Assembly: GCA_021733665.1 (NCBI GenBank)
Contig: JAHREI010000009.1
Span: forward strand, 17,579-81,578
Length of the DNA: 64,000 nt
Origin: Bacillus subtilis
GTDB taxonomy: Bacteria > Pseudomonadota > Alphaproteobacteria > Rhizobiales > Rhizobiaceae
Direction of reading: 5' to 3'
Positions 36,422 to 45,899 of this stretch are shown here, in pieces; the stretch's first letter is position 1, and each line of letters opens with the position of its first letter. Both the position numbers and the translations under genes were made by a program. A model generated the notes under the pieces. That model saw only the letters and a program-made list of their open reading frames with translations. It had not been told where the DNA came from and made no database searches.

Positions 36422-38596
36422 ATGAGTAAACAGGCTGACAATAATTTGCCAAAGAAGAAAGCGCGCCGTCTTACCCGCAGCCCGTTTCTGATGGCGATTG
36501 ACGCCTGGCTGGATAACAGTCTGTATCGTTTGCGCTCGGCTTTTGCGTCATTCTGGGAAGGCGCCAGTCTGCTTTCTTTCAAGTTTCGCGTGCGTGGCTG
36601 GAAACGCCTGTTCGTGGAAATCGCCGATGAAGGCTTCACATTAGGTGTATTGGGTAGCGTGGTGATGCTGATACTCGCCATGCCTGCCTTTGAAGAGACT
36701 AAGAAAGACTGGCGTGCGCAGGACGATTATGCCGTTACATTCCTGGATCGCTACGGCAGTGAAATCGGTCAGCGCGGCATTATGCACCGCGATGCGGTTC
36801 CGATTGCAGACTTGCCGGATCATGTGATCAAAGCCGTTCTGGCGACTGAAGACCGCCGTTTTTATGAACATATCGGTATCGACTTCTGGGGTTTAAGCCG
36901 CGCGCTCACCCAGAATATGCGTGCCAATGGTGTGGTTCAAGGCGGCTCAACCCTCTCCCAGCAGCTGGCCAAAAACCTGTTTCTGTCCAATGAAAGAACG
37001 TTGAAACGTAAAATCAATGAAGCCTTTCTGTCGCTATGGCTCGAAGCCAATTTAAGCAAAACGGAAATTTTGCAGCTGTATCTCGACCGTGCCTATATGG
37101 GCGGCGGTACTTTTGGTATCGCAGCGGCATCTGAATTTTATTTTGGCAAGAGCGTAAAAGACGTCAATCTTGCCGAAGCTGCCATGCTCGCCGGCCTTTT
37201 CAAGGCACCGGCGAAATATGCACCGCATGTCAATCTGCCAGCCGCCCGCGCCCGTGCCAATGTTGTTTTGTCTAACCTTGCCGATGCGGGGTTCATGAGC
37301 GAAGGTCAGTTGGCCTATGCACGGCGCAATCCGGCCAGTGTTGTTGATCGCGCCAAAGGCGATAGTCCCGATTATTTTCTGGACTGGGCGTTTGATGAGG
37401 TGAAGAAAATCACCCGTTCTATTCCGCAGCATAATCTGGTGGTGCGCACCACGCTGGATCGTAATCTTCAGAAAGCAGCAGAAGATGCGATTGAATTTCA
37501 TCTGCGCCAATATGGTGCCGAGTACAAAGTGACAGAAGCTGCAACCGTAGTGATTGCCGATGACGGTTCTGTGCGGGCAATTGTCGGCGGTCGCGACTAT
37601 GGGATGAGCCAGTTCAACCGTGCAACCAAAGCCTTGCGGCAATCCGGCTCCTCGTTCAAACCCTATGTCTATGCTGCCGCGATGGAAAAGGGGCTGACGC
37701 CGAACACGATCATTTCCGATGCGCCGATTGCCTGGGGCAACTGGATGCCGCGCAATTACGGCCGCTCCTTTGCCGGTCGTGTTGACCTCACAACCGCACT
37801 GGTTAAGTCCTACAATACGGTGCCGGTACGCCTCGCCAAAGACTATCTGACCACCAAACCGATTGTAGCTCTGACCAAAGCTATGGGCATTGAATCAGAA
37901 ATCTCCGATCATAAGACAATGGTGCTTGGCACATCCGGCATGACAGTGATGGATCAGGCAACCGGTTTCAGCGTTTTTGCCAATGGCGGTTTTGCAGGCA
38001 TGCGTCACGGCATTGCGCAAATCTCTGATCCGTCAGGCAAAATTCTCTGGGACTTCAAACGCGACACACCGGAGCCAAAACGCGTATTGTCGGAAAAAGC
38101 GGCCTCTGAGATGAACTCTATGCTGGTTCAGGTGCCGGAGCGTGGCACTGCGCGGCGTGCGGCTCTGCCGATGGCCCGTGTTGCTGGCAAAACCGGCACA
38201 ACCCAGAATTATCGCGATGCGTGGTTTGTCGGCTATACCGGCAATTACACAGCGGCAGTCTGGTTTGGCAATGACAGCTACGCGCCGATGAATAATCTGA
38301 CCGGCGGTATTATTCCGGCCATGACATGGCAGATGATGATGATGCAGGCGCATCAGAATATTGATCTGAAACCAATTCCGGGCATCAGCAATCCGTTTCC
38401 GAAACAGGCGCCTGCAACCGACCCGAAACTTGTGGCGCAGAACAACACGAGCAACGGTGACAAACCGCAAAACACAGTGCCGGATTATCCGCGTGTTCTT
38501 TCCTCGGAAACCACCCGTTTCATGCGTGGTCTGAACGAGAAGTTCCGCAGCTATGAGACACCACAGCAACTCCGTACAACCATATCTTCACTCTGA
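36422..38596 (+). CDS. Class A penicillin-binding protein (glycosyltransferase/transpeptidase)
   Basis: A 724-residue bifunctional peptidoglycan synthase. A basic cytoplasmic tail precedes one transmembrane segment (about 70-90). The GT51 glycosyltransferase domain has catalytic Glu143 in ATEDRRFYEH and the GGSTLSQQLAKNL motif. The transpeptidase has SSFK with Ser410, SYN and KTGTT. The C-terminal end is a polar tail with no obvious fold. It builds and cross-links the wall. It resembles PBP1A-family proteins, but the exact paralogue is not certain. Confidence 0.93.
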   Translation: MSKQADNNLPKKKARRLTRSPFLMAIDAWLDNSLYRLRSAFASFWEGASLLSFKFRVRGWKRLFVEIADEGFTLGVLGSVVMLILAMPAFEETKKDWRAQDDYAVTFLDRYGSEIGQRGIMHRDAVPIADLPDHVIKAVLATEDRRFYEHIGIDFWGLSRALTQNMRANGVVQGGSTLSQQLAKNLFLSNERTLKRKINEAFLSLWLEANLSKTEILQLYLDRAYMGGGTFGIAAASEFYFGKSVKDVNLAEAAMLAGLFKAPAKYAPHVNLPAARARANVVLSNLADAGFMSEGQLAYARRNPASVVDRAKGDSPDYFLDWAFDEVKKITRSIPQHNLVVRTTLDRNLQKAAEDAIEFHLRQYGAEYKVTEAATVVIADDGSVRAIVGGRDYGMSQFNRATKALRQSGSSFKPYVYAAAMEKGLTPNTIISDAPIAWGNWMPRNYGRSFAGRVDLTTALVKSYNTVPVRLAKDYLTTKPIVALTKAMGIESEISDHKTMVLGTSGMTVMDQATGFSVFANGGFAGMRHGIAQISDPSGKILWDFKRDTPEPKRVLSEKAASEMNSMLVQVPERGTARRAALPMARVAGKTGTTQNYRDAWFVGYTGNYTAAVWFGNDSYAPMNNLTGGIIPAMTWQMMMMQAHQNIDLKPIPGISNPFPKQAPATDPKLVAQNNTSNGDKPQNTVPDYPRVLSSETTRFMRGLNEKFRSYETPQQLRTTISSL

Positions 38597-38667
38597 AGCT
38601 CACTTTAATAAGCCTGATATGACAGAATGACAGGCAATGTTAACCGGACGTGTTTTATAGATTCTGT

Positions 38668-39267
38668 ATGAGCAATATCAGAACCATATTTCTGACAATC
38701 GTGATCTGCGCCATCGCCCTTGCAGGCGGCACAGCCAGTGCGCTTTATGCTCTCAATAATTTTGAAGGTTTCAACCATCTGGTCATCGGCCAATGGCATG
38801 CAGCGCCACTGTATGGTAGCGCAGATGCTGATCCTTATGCCCGCGCTCAACGCAGTCGCGCTGCTTTGTTGCCGCTCGGTGCAGCAGAGGGACAACGCTT
38901 TGTGCTGCGCTATGATACGGATGGTGCAAAGCTTGATCCGCGCTGTGACTATAGCTTGCAAGGTCAGGTACCGCCCTCACGGTTCTGGACACTTCACGCC
39001 AGCGACCATACCGACCATCCTTTGTTAAGCAAACAAGGACTGCCGCAGGCATTACATAGCCAGATGATCTGGTATCGCAATGATTCCAGCTTGCTCATCT
39101 CTGTTTCATCCGATGCGCAATCCGGCAACTGGCTGGCGATCAACTCGACCCGCCCCTATCAGTTGATAATGACACTCTATGACACCGCGCTCGGCAGTTC
39201 GGTCGGCTTTGAGAACCCGCAAATGCCTGAGCTAAAACGGATTGGTTGCAAAGGAGCTGTCCGATGA
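38668..39267 (+). CDS. Membrane-anchored DUF1214 protein
   Basis: A 199-residue protein with one N-terminal transmembrane segment or signal (TIFLTIVICAIALAGGTASALYAL) and a DUF1214-like domain: DADPYARAQRSRAALLPLGAAEG, RYDTDGAKLDPRCDYSLQGQVPPSRFWTLHASD. The function of the family is unknown. Its stop overlaps the next ATG by 4 bases, so the DUF1214 and DUF1254 genes form a coupled pair. The ATG at 38668 gives the standard signal start. Confidence 0.8.
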   Translation: MSNIRTIFLTIVICAIALAGGTASALYALNNFEGFNHLVIGQWHAAPLYGSADADPYARAQRSRAALLPLGAAEGQRFVLRYDTDGAKLDPRCDYSLQGQVPPSRFWTLHASDHTDHPLLSKQGLPQALHSQMIWYRNDSSLLISVSSDAQSGNWLAINSTRPYQLIMTLYDTALGSSVGFENPQMPELKRIGCKGAVR

Positions 39268-39812
39268 GACATTCCCTGTTGCAGCTTCTTTATGCCCTGC
39301 TGCTCGGTCTGCTCGGTGCTGCGATTGTGCATATAACGATTATCCTGCTGGTTCCTTCCTATGCTTCAGAGACTTTGTGGAACCGCGTGGAACAATTAGG
39401 CCAGCCGGAAACCTTTCACCCGCTGGAAGGTAAAAACTGGGCCATGCGCAGTGATCCGCTGATGCGCAGCACAGTCTGTCGATTTGATTTGTCAAACGGA
39501 CCTGTCCATATCAGCGCTATTGGTAAAGTACCGTTCTGGTCGCTGGCATTGTATAATCATCAGGGCGATATTACCTTCAGCCTTAATGATCAGGTATCTC
39601 CGGCAACAGACCTGCTGCTCGTCTCACCGCTGCAAAAAATCCTACTCGAACAGAGTATGCCACAACAGCTTGAGCAATCTGTGCTCGTTAATCAGGCTGC
39701 CAGCGAAGGTATTGTTGTTCTGCGTGTTTTTGAACCGGATACCACATGGCGTGATGAAGTCAGTGAATTTCTGAAATCCGCTGAATGTATGAGCATTTCT
39801 CTGGAAAACTAA
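39264..39812 (+). CDS. Membrane-anchored DUF1254-like protein
   Basis: A 182-residue protein with one N-terminal hydrophobic segment (LLQLLYALLLGLLGAAIVHITIILLV) and an extracytoplasmic domain containing RSTVCRFDLSNGPVHISAIGKVPFWSLALYN. AAGGAG sits 8 bases before the ATG. It pairs with the upstream DUF1214 protein; the two domains are often found together or fused, which suggests they interact. Function unknown. Confidence 0.75.
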   Translation: MRHSLLQLLYALLLGLLGAAIVHITIILLVPSYASETLWNRVEQLGQPETFHPLEGKNWAMRSDPLMRSTVCRFDLSNGPVHISAIGKVPFWSLALYNHQGDITFSLNDQVSPATDLLLVSPLQKILLEQSMPQQLEQSVLVNQAASEGIVVLRVFEPDTTWRDEVSEFLKSAECMSISLEN

Positions 39813-39995
39813 ACGGCCACAACCGGCACCGGCAAGCGTCTCAATATTTGATTAATTAAACAGAAATTACCTTAAAATCTCCGATGGTTAATTGATTGCT
39901 AAGTGTTGTCCCTTAGAGTGCACATTATCTGCCCGTGTTTTTGACGGGAATTTTTGTTTTTTCGTGTTGTGTAAGCGTAAAAGGGGTAAATACGC

Positions 39996-41099
39996 GTGAC
40001 CACTGATCAATTCCGCGCTTTGGAAACATTATCCGGAAGTGGTCATTCCGCACACCACAAGACCGATGATCTGTTGGCCGCAACTGTCGCAGGCTTTACC
40101 TCTCTGACCCGCCCGACACGCCACGATAGTCAGCAATTTGAAGATCTGGCTCTGCCATTACTGGAAACTGCAACACCACGCGCCAAACGACAAGTTTCAG
40201 CTATTCTAGCGCAGCATGATGCTGCCCCGCGCAAACTGGTGCTGGCTCTGGCCAATGATAATATCGAAGTCAGTGCACCGCTGTTACTGCGCTCTCCGAT
40301 CCTGAAGACCGGCGACTTTATGGATATTATCGACAAGAACGGCCTGTCCCATGCGCGTGTGATTGCACGTCGCCAACCGGTCGATCCGCTGTTGCTGCCG
40401 CTTTTAGAGAACTATGATGATGAGATCATCAAACAGGCGCTAAATGCTGAACACCCCCTGCCCATAGCTCCTGTCGCTGTTGAAGCGAAAGAGCCGGAAG
40501 TGCAAAGCATGCATTATACTTCTGCACAGGCGGCCAGCGAAGCATCGGTCAGCAAAGCACCTGCCGGTTCACCTGCAAGCAATCCATCCTTCCGCTCTGC
40601 CAATACGCAGGCTCCGGCACCACAGACATTTGCCGCTCATGATCTCGGCGCTTTATCGCTGACGTCCTATTTGCGTCCGGCGCTGGCTGAACATCTCATT
40701 GATATGGCATTGCTGATTGATAACAGTCTGTTTCGTACTGCGCTCGCTGATGCACTGGATGTCAGCTATATGCGTGCGGAGACAATCATCGGGTCTTGGC
40801 CGAACTCACAGCTGCCGCTGGCGCTCAAAGCCATAGGCCTCACCGCACAGGACACCTATCTGATCCTCACAGCAGTTCTGGGCACTATCCACGGTGAACG
40901 CGAGCAATTACGTGAGTTTGTGCATATTTATCGCTCGATCAGCTCTGAGCAGGCTTCCGCTGCTGTGAGACGCTGGAAAACCGATGATGTGAATGAGAAG
41001 CTGCGTAATCAATTGCGCGACATGGCGGAGAATGCGACAGACAGCTTCACCAATGCCGCCAATAGTGACACTACTATTCAGCACAAAAAAGCCCAGTAA
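39996..41099 (+). CDS. DUF2336 domain protein
   Basis: A 367-residue cytosolic protein of the alphaproteobacterial DUF2336 family. N-terminal helical repeats (for example FEDLALPLLETATPRAKRQVSAILAQHDAAPRKLVLALANDNIEVSAPLLLRSPIL) resemble HEAT-like repeats. A low-complexity Ala/Pro/Ser linker at about 170-215 precedes a second helical half. The start is GTG with AAGGGG 9 bases upstream. Function unknown. A strong terminator overlaps its stop. Confidence 0.85.
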   Translation: MTTDQFRALETLSGSGHSAHHKTDDLLAATVAGFTSLTRPTRHDSQQFEDLALPLLETATPRAKRQVSAILAQHDAAPRKLVLALANDNIEVSAPLLLRSPILKTGDFMDIIDKNGLSHARVIARRQPVDPLLLPLLENYDDEIIKQALNAEHPLPIAPVAVEAKEPEVQSMHYTSAQAASEASVSKAPAGSPASNPSFRSANTQAPAPQTFAAHDLGALSLTSYLRPALAEHLIDMALLIDNSLFRTALADALDVSYMRAETIIGSWPNSQLPLALKAIGLTAQDTYLILTAVLGTIHGEREQLREFVHIYRSISSEQASAAVRRWKTDDVNEKLRNQLRDMAENATDSFTNAANSDTTIQHKKAQ

Positions 41100-41116
41100 A
41101 ACCGGGCTTTTTTTTT
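41085..41116. terminator. Bidirectional intrinsic terminator
   Basis: AAAAAAGCCC and GGGCTTTTTTTTT flank a short loop, giving a GC core with A-run and T-run on either side. It serves the convergent DUF2336 and DUF1491 genes. Confidence 0.85.
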
Positions 41117-41456
41117 ATAATCCGCTGTTCAGTAATTCTGCAGCCTGTGTGCAGTCTTCCACCTCGACCAGCCAGAGGTCAGGGTCGAAGCGCAGTTCCT
41201 TCTCAAGCTGTTCATTGAGCAATTGCTCGTCATCACTTTGCTTATAAAGAATGAAGCGACGCTCATCCGCACGCTCAGGATCATACTCGCTTTGAGGTGC
41301 CGGCATATACAGATCAAAATGACCATCGCGATCACGTATCTTGATAAAAATCGCACCGGCCTCCATTGCGCCGCGCCTGACCAGATAGGCAAAACCATCG
41401 GCTTGGCGGATGCGGCGCATAAATGCGGAAACCCAGAATTCACTTGTCAGACGCAT
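41115..41456 (-). CDS. DUF1491 family protein
   Basis: A 113-residue soluble protein matching DUF1491 of alphaproteobacteria: MRLTSEFWVSAFMRRIRQADGFAYLVRRGAMEAGAIFIKIRD, and RFDPDLWLVEVED near the end. No function is known. Its stop overlaps the shared terminator. Confidence 0.9.
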   Translation of the reverse strand: MRLTSEFWVSAFMRRIRQADGFAYLVRRGAMEAGAIFIKIRDRDGHFDLYMPAPQSEYDPERADERRFILYKQSDDEQLLNEQLEKELRFDPDLWLVEVEDCTQAAELLNSGL

Positions 41457-41482
41457 CAGTACAAATACCTGTTCCTGTCAAA

Positions 41483-42496
41483 TCAGCTGATAAGGCCGAT
41501 TTCGCGCATTTTGCCGATCAGCTCAGAATCAGGTTTACCGCTGACATTGAGACGGAACAATTTCTGGAATTCCCGAATTGCATCTTCTGTGGTTTTACCC
41601 GGAACACCGTCCACAACTACCATATCATTGCCGAAGGCTTTCAAACCGGCCTGAATTCGCACCAGCTCCTCAGCAGAGACAGCCTGCCCGCCAGACGCTC
41701 TTGCAGCAACCGGCTCAACGGAAGCGGTTCTTTCCTGCTGCTGTTGGGGTTGCATACGAGCAGGCTGAACAGCGGGCTTTTCTTCGGTTCTGACCATAAT
41801 CGGTGCAGGCCGTTTTTCCGCAACCGGTACAGAACGGGCAGAGCTGTGTTCCGGCCGTGCTTCCGGCACGGCCACAGAGATTGCTTCCGCAATCGTCATT
41901 TTGTTTTCAACAGGCTTGGCTGTAACCGTCTGAACTGGCGCTTGCTCCGGTGCAAGTTTTGCCTGCACGCTCTGCCATTGCTCCAGTGCCGCTCGGGTTT
42001 GCGGTCCGGTCAGACCATCGACATTGCCGCTGTAGAAACCAAGTTGCTTCAGATTATATTGCAGGATCGCAACCTGCTTGTCGCCATTCGGCGCCAAAGC
42101 CGGCAGATCACCGCCATCAACTGTTGTATCCGGTAAAGTCGCAATAACCTGCGGCTGATTTTGCTCAGGCGTTGTGGTTGCGATCTGGCGCACAGTTTCC
42201 TGCGGCGCGGTATTTCCTGTAATCCGGCGCGCGGCCTCACTGTCATCTTTTGCAACCGCCCGAAAAACCTGTTCAGGGCGCGTTTTAAAGAACACACCAT
42301 CATGCGCCTGCGGCTGATACCAGATCGCATTGCTGGCAACAAAACCAAGCGTCACAAGAAATGCGGTTGCCCCACCGGCAACCACAGGATTACGCGCTAC
42401 AAGATCACCGGCAGCCAGCGCCATGCGTGACACACCGGTCAGGCAAGCATCAAAAAACCGTCTGCCAAAACTACGCCGTTTTGCGTTTTTGCGCAT
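41483..42496 (-). CDS. Peptidoglycan-binding-domain membrane protein
   Basis: About 337 residues. A very basic cytoplasmic N-terminus (RKNAKRRSFGRRFF) precedes one transmembrane segment (about 35-60). Two peptidoglycan_binding_1 domains follow: VAILQYNLKQLGFYSGNVDGLTGPQTRAALEQWQ in the middle and VRIQAGLKAFGNDMVVVDGVPGKTTEDAIREFQKLF at the C-terminus, joined by a Pro/Glu/Arg-rich linker. It presumably binds the wall. The ATG at 42496 has AAGGGGA 6 bases upstream and overlaps the kinase gene by 26 bases; starts at 42544 or 42592 are possible. It is co-directional with the DivJ-like kinase, so cell-cycle linkage is plausible. Confidence 0.8.
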   Translation of the reverse strand: MRKNAKRRSFGRRFFDACLTGVSRMALAAGDLVARNPVVAGGATAFLVTLGFVASNAIWYQPQAHDGVFFKTRPEQVFRAVAKDDSEAARRITGNTAPQETVRQIATTTPEQNQPQVIATLPDTTVDGGDLPALAPNGDKQVAILQYNLKQLGFYSGNVDGLTGPQTRAALEQWQSVQAKLAPEQAPVQTVTAKPVENKMTIAEAISVAVPEARPEHSSARSVPVAEKRPAPIMVRTEEKPAVQPARMQPQQQQERTASVEPVAARASGGQAVSAEELVRIQAGLKAFGNDMVVVDGVPGKTTEDAIREFQKLFRLNVSGKPDSELIGKMREIGLIS

Positions 42497-44486
42497 GGAA
42501 GTCCCCTTGCGTTTCGTACCGCTGCGGCTCTGTCTTTCCGTCATAACTACTTTCTGCCTGTCCTGCTGCGGTCTGATGACCTTCAGTTTCATCGGCCTGA
42601 AGATTGATAATTGCTGTCTTTACCTGTTCAAGAGCACTGCGAATATCTGTTGAAACACGCCCCGCCTGCATCATAGGCTGCAATGGTGCCTGATTTGCGG
42701 CCTGACCTGCAACCATCACACCATTATCCACAACCTGCTGCCGCAGACTTTGCGGCAAGGTCACAGAAACAGTTGTGCCCTGACCTTTACGGCTGCGAAT
42801 ATCCATCTCTCCCTGATGAAGGCTGACCAGCCCTTTCACCACATAGAGACCAAGGCCGGAGCCTTCCTGCATACGGGTTTGCGTATTGTTGATCTGGCTG
42901 AAAGGCTGGCAAAGACGTTCAATCTCATGCGCCTCGAGGCCAATACCGGTATCAGAAACCGAGATAACCAGATTTTGCTGTGCGCCTGCATAGGTCTGCT
43001 TCATCATATCCGGCATGACTTCAATCGTCACGCAGCCACCGCGATCTGTAAATTTGATCGCATTGGAAACCAGATTAATCAAAATCTGACGAATGGCACG
43101 GCGATCCGCGATCATATCCGTTACATCCGGATGAATACGGTCACAGAGAATAACACCTTTTTTCTCAGCCAAAGGCATCAGCATAGAGCTGCACATCGTC
43201 ACGCTGTCACGCACAGAAAAGCGCTCGTGCTGCACCGGATACTGACCGGCTTCCACACGCGATGCTTCCAGAATACCATTGACCACTTCCAGCAAATGGT
43301 TGCCGGATTTGCGGATCAGGTCGATATATTCACGCTGTTTTTCGCTCTGCAACGGCCCAGCCACATCATGCAGTAACAGGTCGGAGAAACCGATAATCGA
43401 ATTCAGCGGTGTGCGCAGTTCGTGACTGACTGTCCCCAGCAGACGACCGCGCGAAGTTTCTAGGTTCTCAATCACTGTGCTTTGCTGCATGATCTGCTGC
43501 TGCACAGCTTGCTCCTGCGCAATATTACGCGCAACAATCAGGAAACCGTCAGACATCTGACCAACAGCAGATTTAGCCTGGCCTTCGATTTCAAACACAT
43601 TGAAATAGATTTTCGGCTGTTCAGTTTTAGTAACATCAGCAGCTTCGACACAGCGCAGACGGATTTCCGTCTTGCCGCTCAGTTTCATCAAAGATTTTCC
43701 GTGCTTCAAGCCATCCAGAAAGGCGAGATATTGTACGCGGTCGGCAACATGCACACGATCCAGCAGCAGTGTGCCATTCAACACCACGCGATCCACGCCG
43801 AATTGTTCAACACAACGATCTGACAAGGAACGGATATGGCCATCCTGATCCAGACGGATCACCAGCGCATCCAATGCAGCTTCCAGATCGCTGTCGGCAT
43901 GACCGTGATCTGGCTGCTGTGTCTTCACACTGGCAGCTACAGAGACGCGCAATACACGCATCAGCAATGCACCAGCATAGATAAACAGGAAGGTTGTCGA
44001 CACACCGGCAGGCAATGCCAGTTGTGTGTTGACACCTTTAACCTGAGAAAGTGCGATTAATGCAGCGACAATCACGCCGCCAGCCATAACCGCAGCACGA
44101 TGACGGGTCACCAGCCAGAGCTCCAGCGGCAGCGCTAGTACCATAGCCCAGACCAGAGCATTATCGGCACCTGCGAACAAGGCGATGAAGCCCAGAATGG
44201 CACTGTAAAATGACAGTGCAACAATACCGGTCAGACTATTGCGGATACCGGATGCCTGCGCGGCCAGCATCAACACCGACACACCAGTGAAAGACAATGC
44301 AGTGACAAGCAATGCATTCAAAGAAATCGACGGGAAAATGCTGTAGAAGGCCATCGCCAGAAACAACGGGAACAGTAACAGAGCCGGACGCAGATCGGAC
44401 GCAGAGAAATGTTCATCTTTAGAAGAGATATGCGCTTTCACACCACTTTGCGCCAACAGGTTATGATCCGTCACGGCATTGTTCAT
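42471..44486 (-). CDS. divJ: Membrane histidine kinase, DivJ-like
   Basis: A 671-residue kinase. Its N-terminus has about six hydrophobic segments (roughly 35-185), the layout of DivJ. A PAS-like region follows at about 215-330, then VSHELRTPLNSIIGFSDLL with His355 and a HATPase domain (NLVSNAIKF, DTGIGLE, GSGLGLYV). A polar C-terminal tail of about 85 residues is unusual. DivJ phosphorylates DivK in the CtrA pathway, opposing PleC. The name is a best guess from architecture and the DivJ/PleC-type dimerisation sequence. The ATG at 44486 has AAAGG just upstream; alternatives at 44501, 44507 and 44540 exist. Confidence 0.6.
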   Translation of the reverse strand: MNNAVTDHNLLAQSGVKAHISSKDEHFSASDLRPALLLFPLFLAMAFYSIFPSISLNALLVTALSFTGVSVLMLAAQASGIRNSLTGIVALSFYSAILGFIALFAGADNALVWAMVLALPLELWLVTRHRAAVMAGGVIVAALIALSQVKGVNTQLALPAGVSTTFLFIYAGALLMRVLRVSVAASVKTQQPDHGHADSDLEAALDALVIRLDQDGHIRSLSDRCVEQFGVDRVVLNGTLLLDRVHVADRVQYLAFLDGLKHGKSLMKLSGKTEIRLRCVEAADVTKTEQPKIYFNVFEIEGQAKSAVGQMSDGFLIVARNIAQEQAVQQQIMQQSTVIENLETSRGRLLGTVSHELRTPLNSIIGFSDLLLHDVAGPLQSEKQREYIDLIRKSGNHLLEVVNGILEASRVEAGQYPVQHERFSVRDSVTMCSSMLMPLAEKKGVILCDRIHPDVTDMIADRRAIRQILINLVSNAIKFTDRGGCVTIEVMPDMMKQTYAGAQQNLVISVSDTGIGLEAHEIERLCQPFSQINNTQTRMQEGSGLGLYVVKGLVSLHQGEMDIRSRKGQGTTVSVTLPQSLRQQVVDNGVMVAGQAANQAPLQPMMQAGRVSTDIRSALEQVKTAIINLQADETEGHQTAAGQAESSYDGKTEPQRYETQGDFHAQKRKTA

Positions 44487-44931
44487 ACCGCCTTTAATCA
44501 TTTTCATTGTTTTCGCATAAATGCCGTACACGCAGCACACTCACTCTGACACAATCTCACTTCAACTGCCGCCTTCTTACACATGAAGGAACAGTCACCG
44601 GACTATGACAGAATGGACGCCGAGACTTTAAGGAATAGATAAAACGCGGCACCCAGACAGCTCGCAAAGCCTTTTTTACACGAAAAACAGGCAGCTTCTG
44701 TGTCTATGGTAAACGGAATATTTCCAGCACTTAATCACGGAAAGACAATGTTAAAGACATTTTATCAGAATCTTCAGAAATATGTCCGATGCTGGGAAAT
44801 GTGCCGGAAAACCGTCCATATTAATAGCGACAACAGGATTATGCTTTATAGATATATGAATATTACGAATTTCATATATTGGCTGAGATCAACCCCCCAC
44901 GAGAGAATGTAAACGGGCAGGAACACAGATC
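44487..44931. other. Gene-free stretch upstream of divJ and DUF5330
   Basis: About 445 bases between divergent genes. A 70-codon plus-strand frame at 44700-44912 has no ribosome site and no recognisable family, so I do not call it. No GANTC cluster or full CtrA box is present. It should hold the promoters of both flanking genes. Confidence 0.55.
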
Positions 44932-45345
44932 ATGAGATTTCTGCTTAAATGTATTTTCTGGCTGGGAGGCGTCTTTTTGCTGATGCCTGGTATTATGGGA
45001 AAGCAAGCCGATAATCCTGCATCGCAACCCCAAAGCAATCGTGCTGTACAGACCACGCCCCAAACGCCGCCTGATCAGAATGCACCAGCGGATTTGGTAG
45101 AACAATGGTTGCAAGCGGGTAAAACCCTGCAGGAAATCAGTACATTTTGTGATCGCAACCCTGCGCTCTGCATGGCAGGAAAAGCCACCGCACAACAGGC
45201 CGGTGAACAGGCATTACTGCGCGCCAAAGATGCTTTGGACAGTTTTGCAACACCAGCACCAGCAGCTCAGCAACAGCCGGTGCCATCACCAGCTGCACAA
45301 TCTGTTCTTGTTAGAATTCCTGTACCAACACCCCGCCCACAATAA
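44932..45345 (+). CDS. DUF5330 domain protein, exported or membrane-anchored
   Basis: A 137-residue protein. The N-terminus RFLLKCIFWLGGVFLLMPGI is a signal anchor. A conserved core (VEQWLQAGKTLQEISTFCDRNPALCMAGKATAQQAGEQALLRAKDAL) has two cysteines that may form a disulfide. Pro/Ala/Gln-rich stretches lie on both sides. The family is DUF5330 of Rhizobiales with no known function. AGGA is 9 bases before the ATG. Confidence 0.8.
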   Translation: MRFLLKCIFWLGGVFLLMPGIMGKQADNPASQPQSNRAVQTTPQTPPDQNAPADLVEQWLQAGKTLQEISTFCDRNPALCMAGKATAQQAGEQALLRAKDALDSFATPAPAAQQQPVPSPAAQSVLVRIPVPTPRPQ

Positions 45346-45428
45346 ACACCTCTCTATCTGAAAACTTTCCATTTACGAATAAAATGGTCTATAAGCCGCT
45401 CAATATTGATAAAAATGCGGAGAGACCT

Positions 45429-45860
45429 ATGACAAATTCGAAGATCAGCACCATTGCTTCGGACTTTGAGTTTCTTGACGACTGGGAAGACCGCTACCGC
45501 TATGTGATTGAACTCGGACGCGATTTGCAGCCTTATCCAGAAGAAGCCCGTGATGCAGATCATAAGGTTCCGGGCTGTGTCAGTCAGGTATGGCTGAAAA
45601 CCACGCAGGGACAGGGTGCGGATCCGGTGATGGAATTTCTCGGCGATTCCGATGCTCATATTGTGCGCGGTCTGGTCGCTATCTTGCTAGCGCTTTATTC
45701 CGGTGAAACAGCATCAGCAATTTTGAAAATTGATGCTGAGAATGTTCTCAAGAGCCTCGGGCTTGATGAGCATTTGACGCCACAACGCTCAAATGGCCTG
45801 CGCTCCATGGTGCAGCGCGTGCGCCATGACGCACAGGTTGCTTTACAGAACGTCGCCTGA
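45429..45860 (+). CDS. SufE-family sulfur acceptor
   Basis: A 143-residue SufE-like protein that takes persulfide sulfur from a SufS-type cysteine desulfurase for iron-sulfur cluster assembly. The conserved acceptor is Cys50 in DHKVPGCVSQVW, followed by FLGDSDAHIVRGLVAILLALYSG and the C-terminal LTPQRSNGLRSMVQRVR typical of the family. The ATG at 45429 has GGAGAG at 5-6 bases; the frame is open further upstream. It stands alone, away from a suf operon. Confidence 0.93.
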   Translation: MTNSKISTIASDFEFLDDWEDRYRYVIELGRDLQPYPEEARDADHKVPGCVSQVWLKTTQGQGADPVMEFLGDSDAHIVRGLVAILLALYSGETASAILKIDAENVLKSLGLDEHLTPQRSNGLRSMVQRVRHDAQVALQNVA

Positions 45861-45870
45861 AAGTATAATA

Positions 45871-45893
45871 GCGCGTCTCCATTGGAGGCGCGC
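45871..45893. terminator. GC-rich hairpin between convergent genes
   Basis: GCGCGTCTCC and GGAGGCGCGC pair around a 3-nt loop with one G-T pair. It ends the sufE transcript and probably also the opposing DUF6456 transcript. There is no long T-run. Confidence 0.65.
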
Positions 45894-45899
45894 AAATAT

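Noticed and set aside
44700..44912. 70-codon plus-strand frame upstream of DUF5330
   Set aside because: No ribosome site and no family; composition is like translated A/T-rich intergenic DNA.
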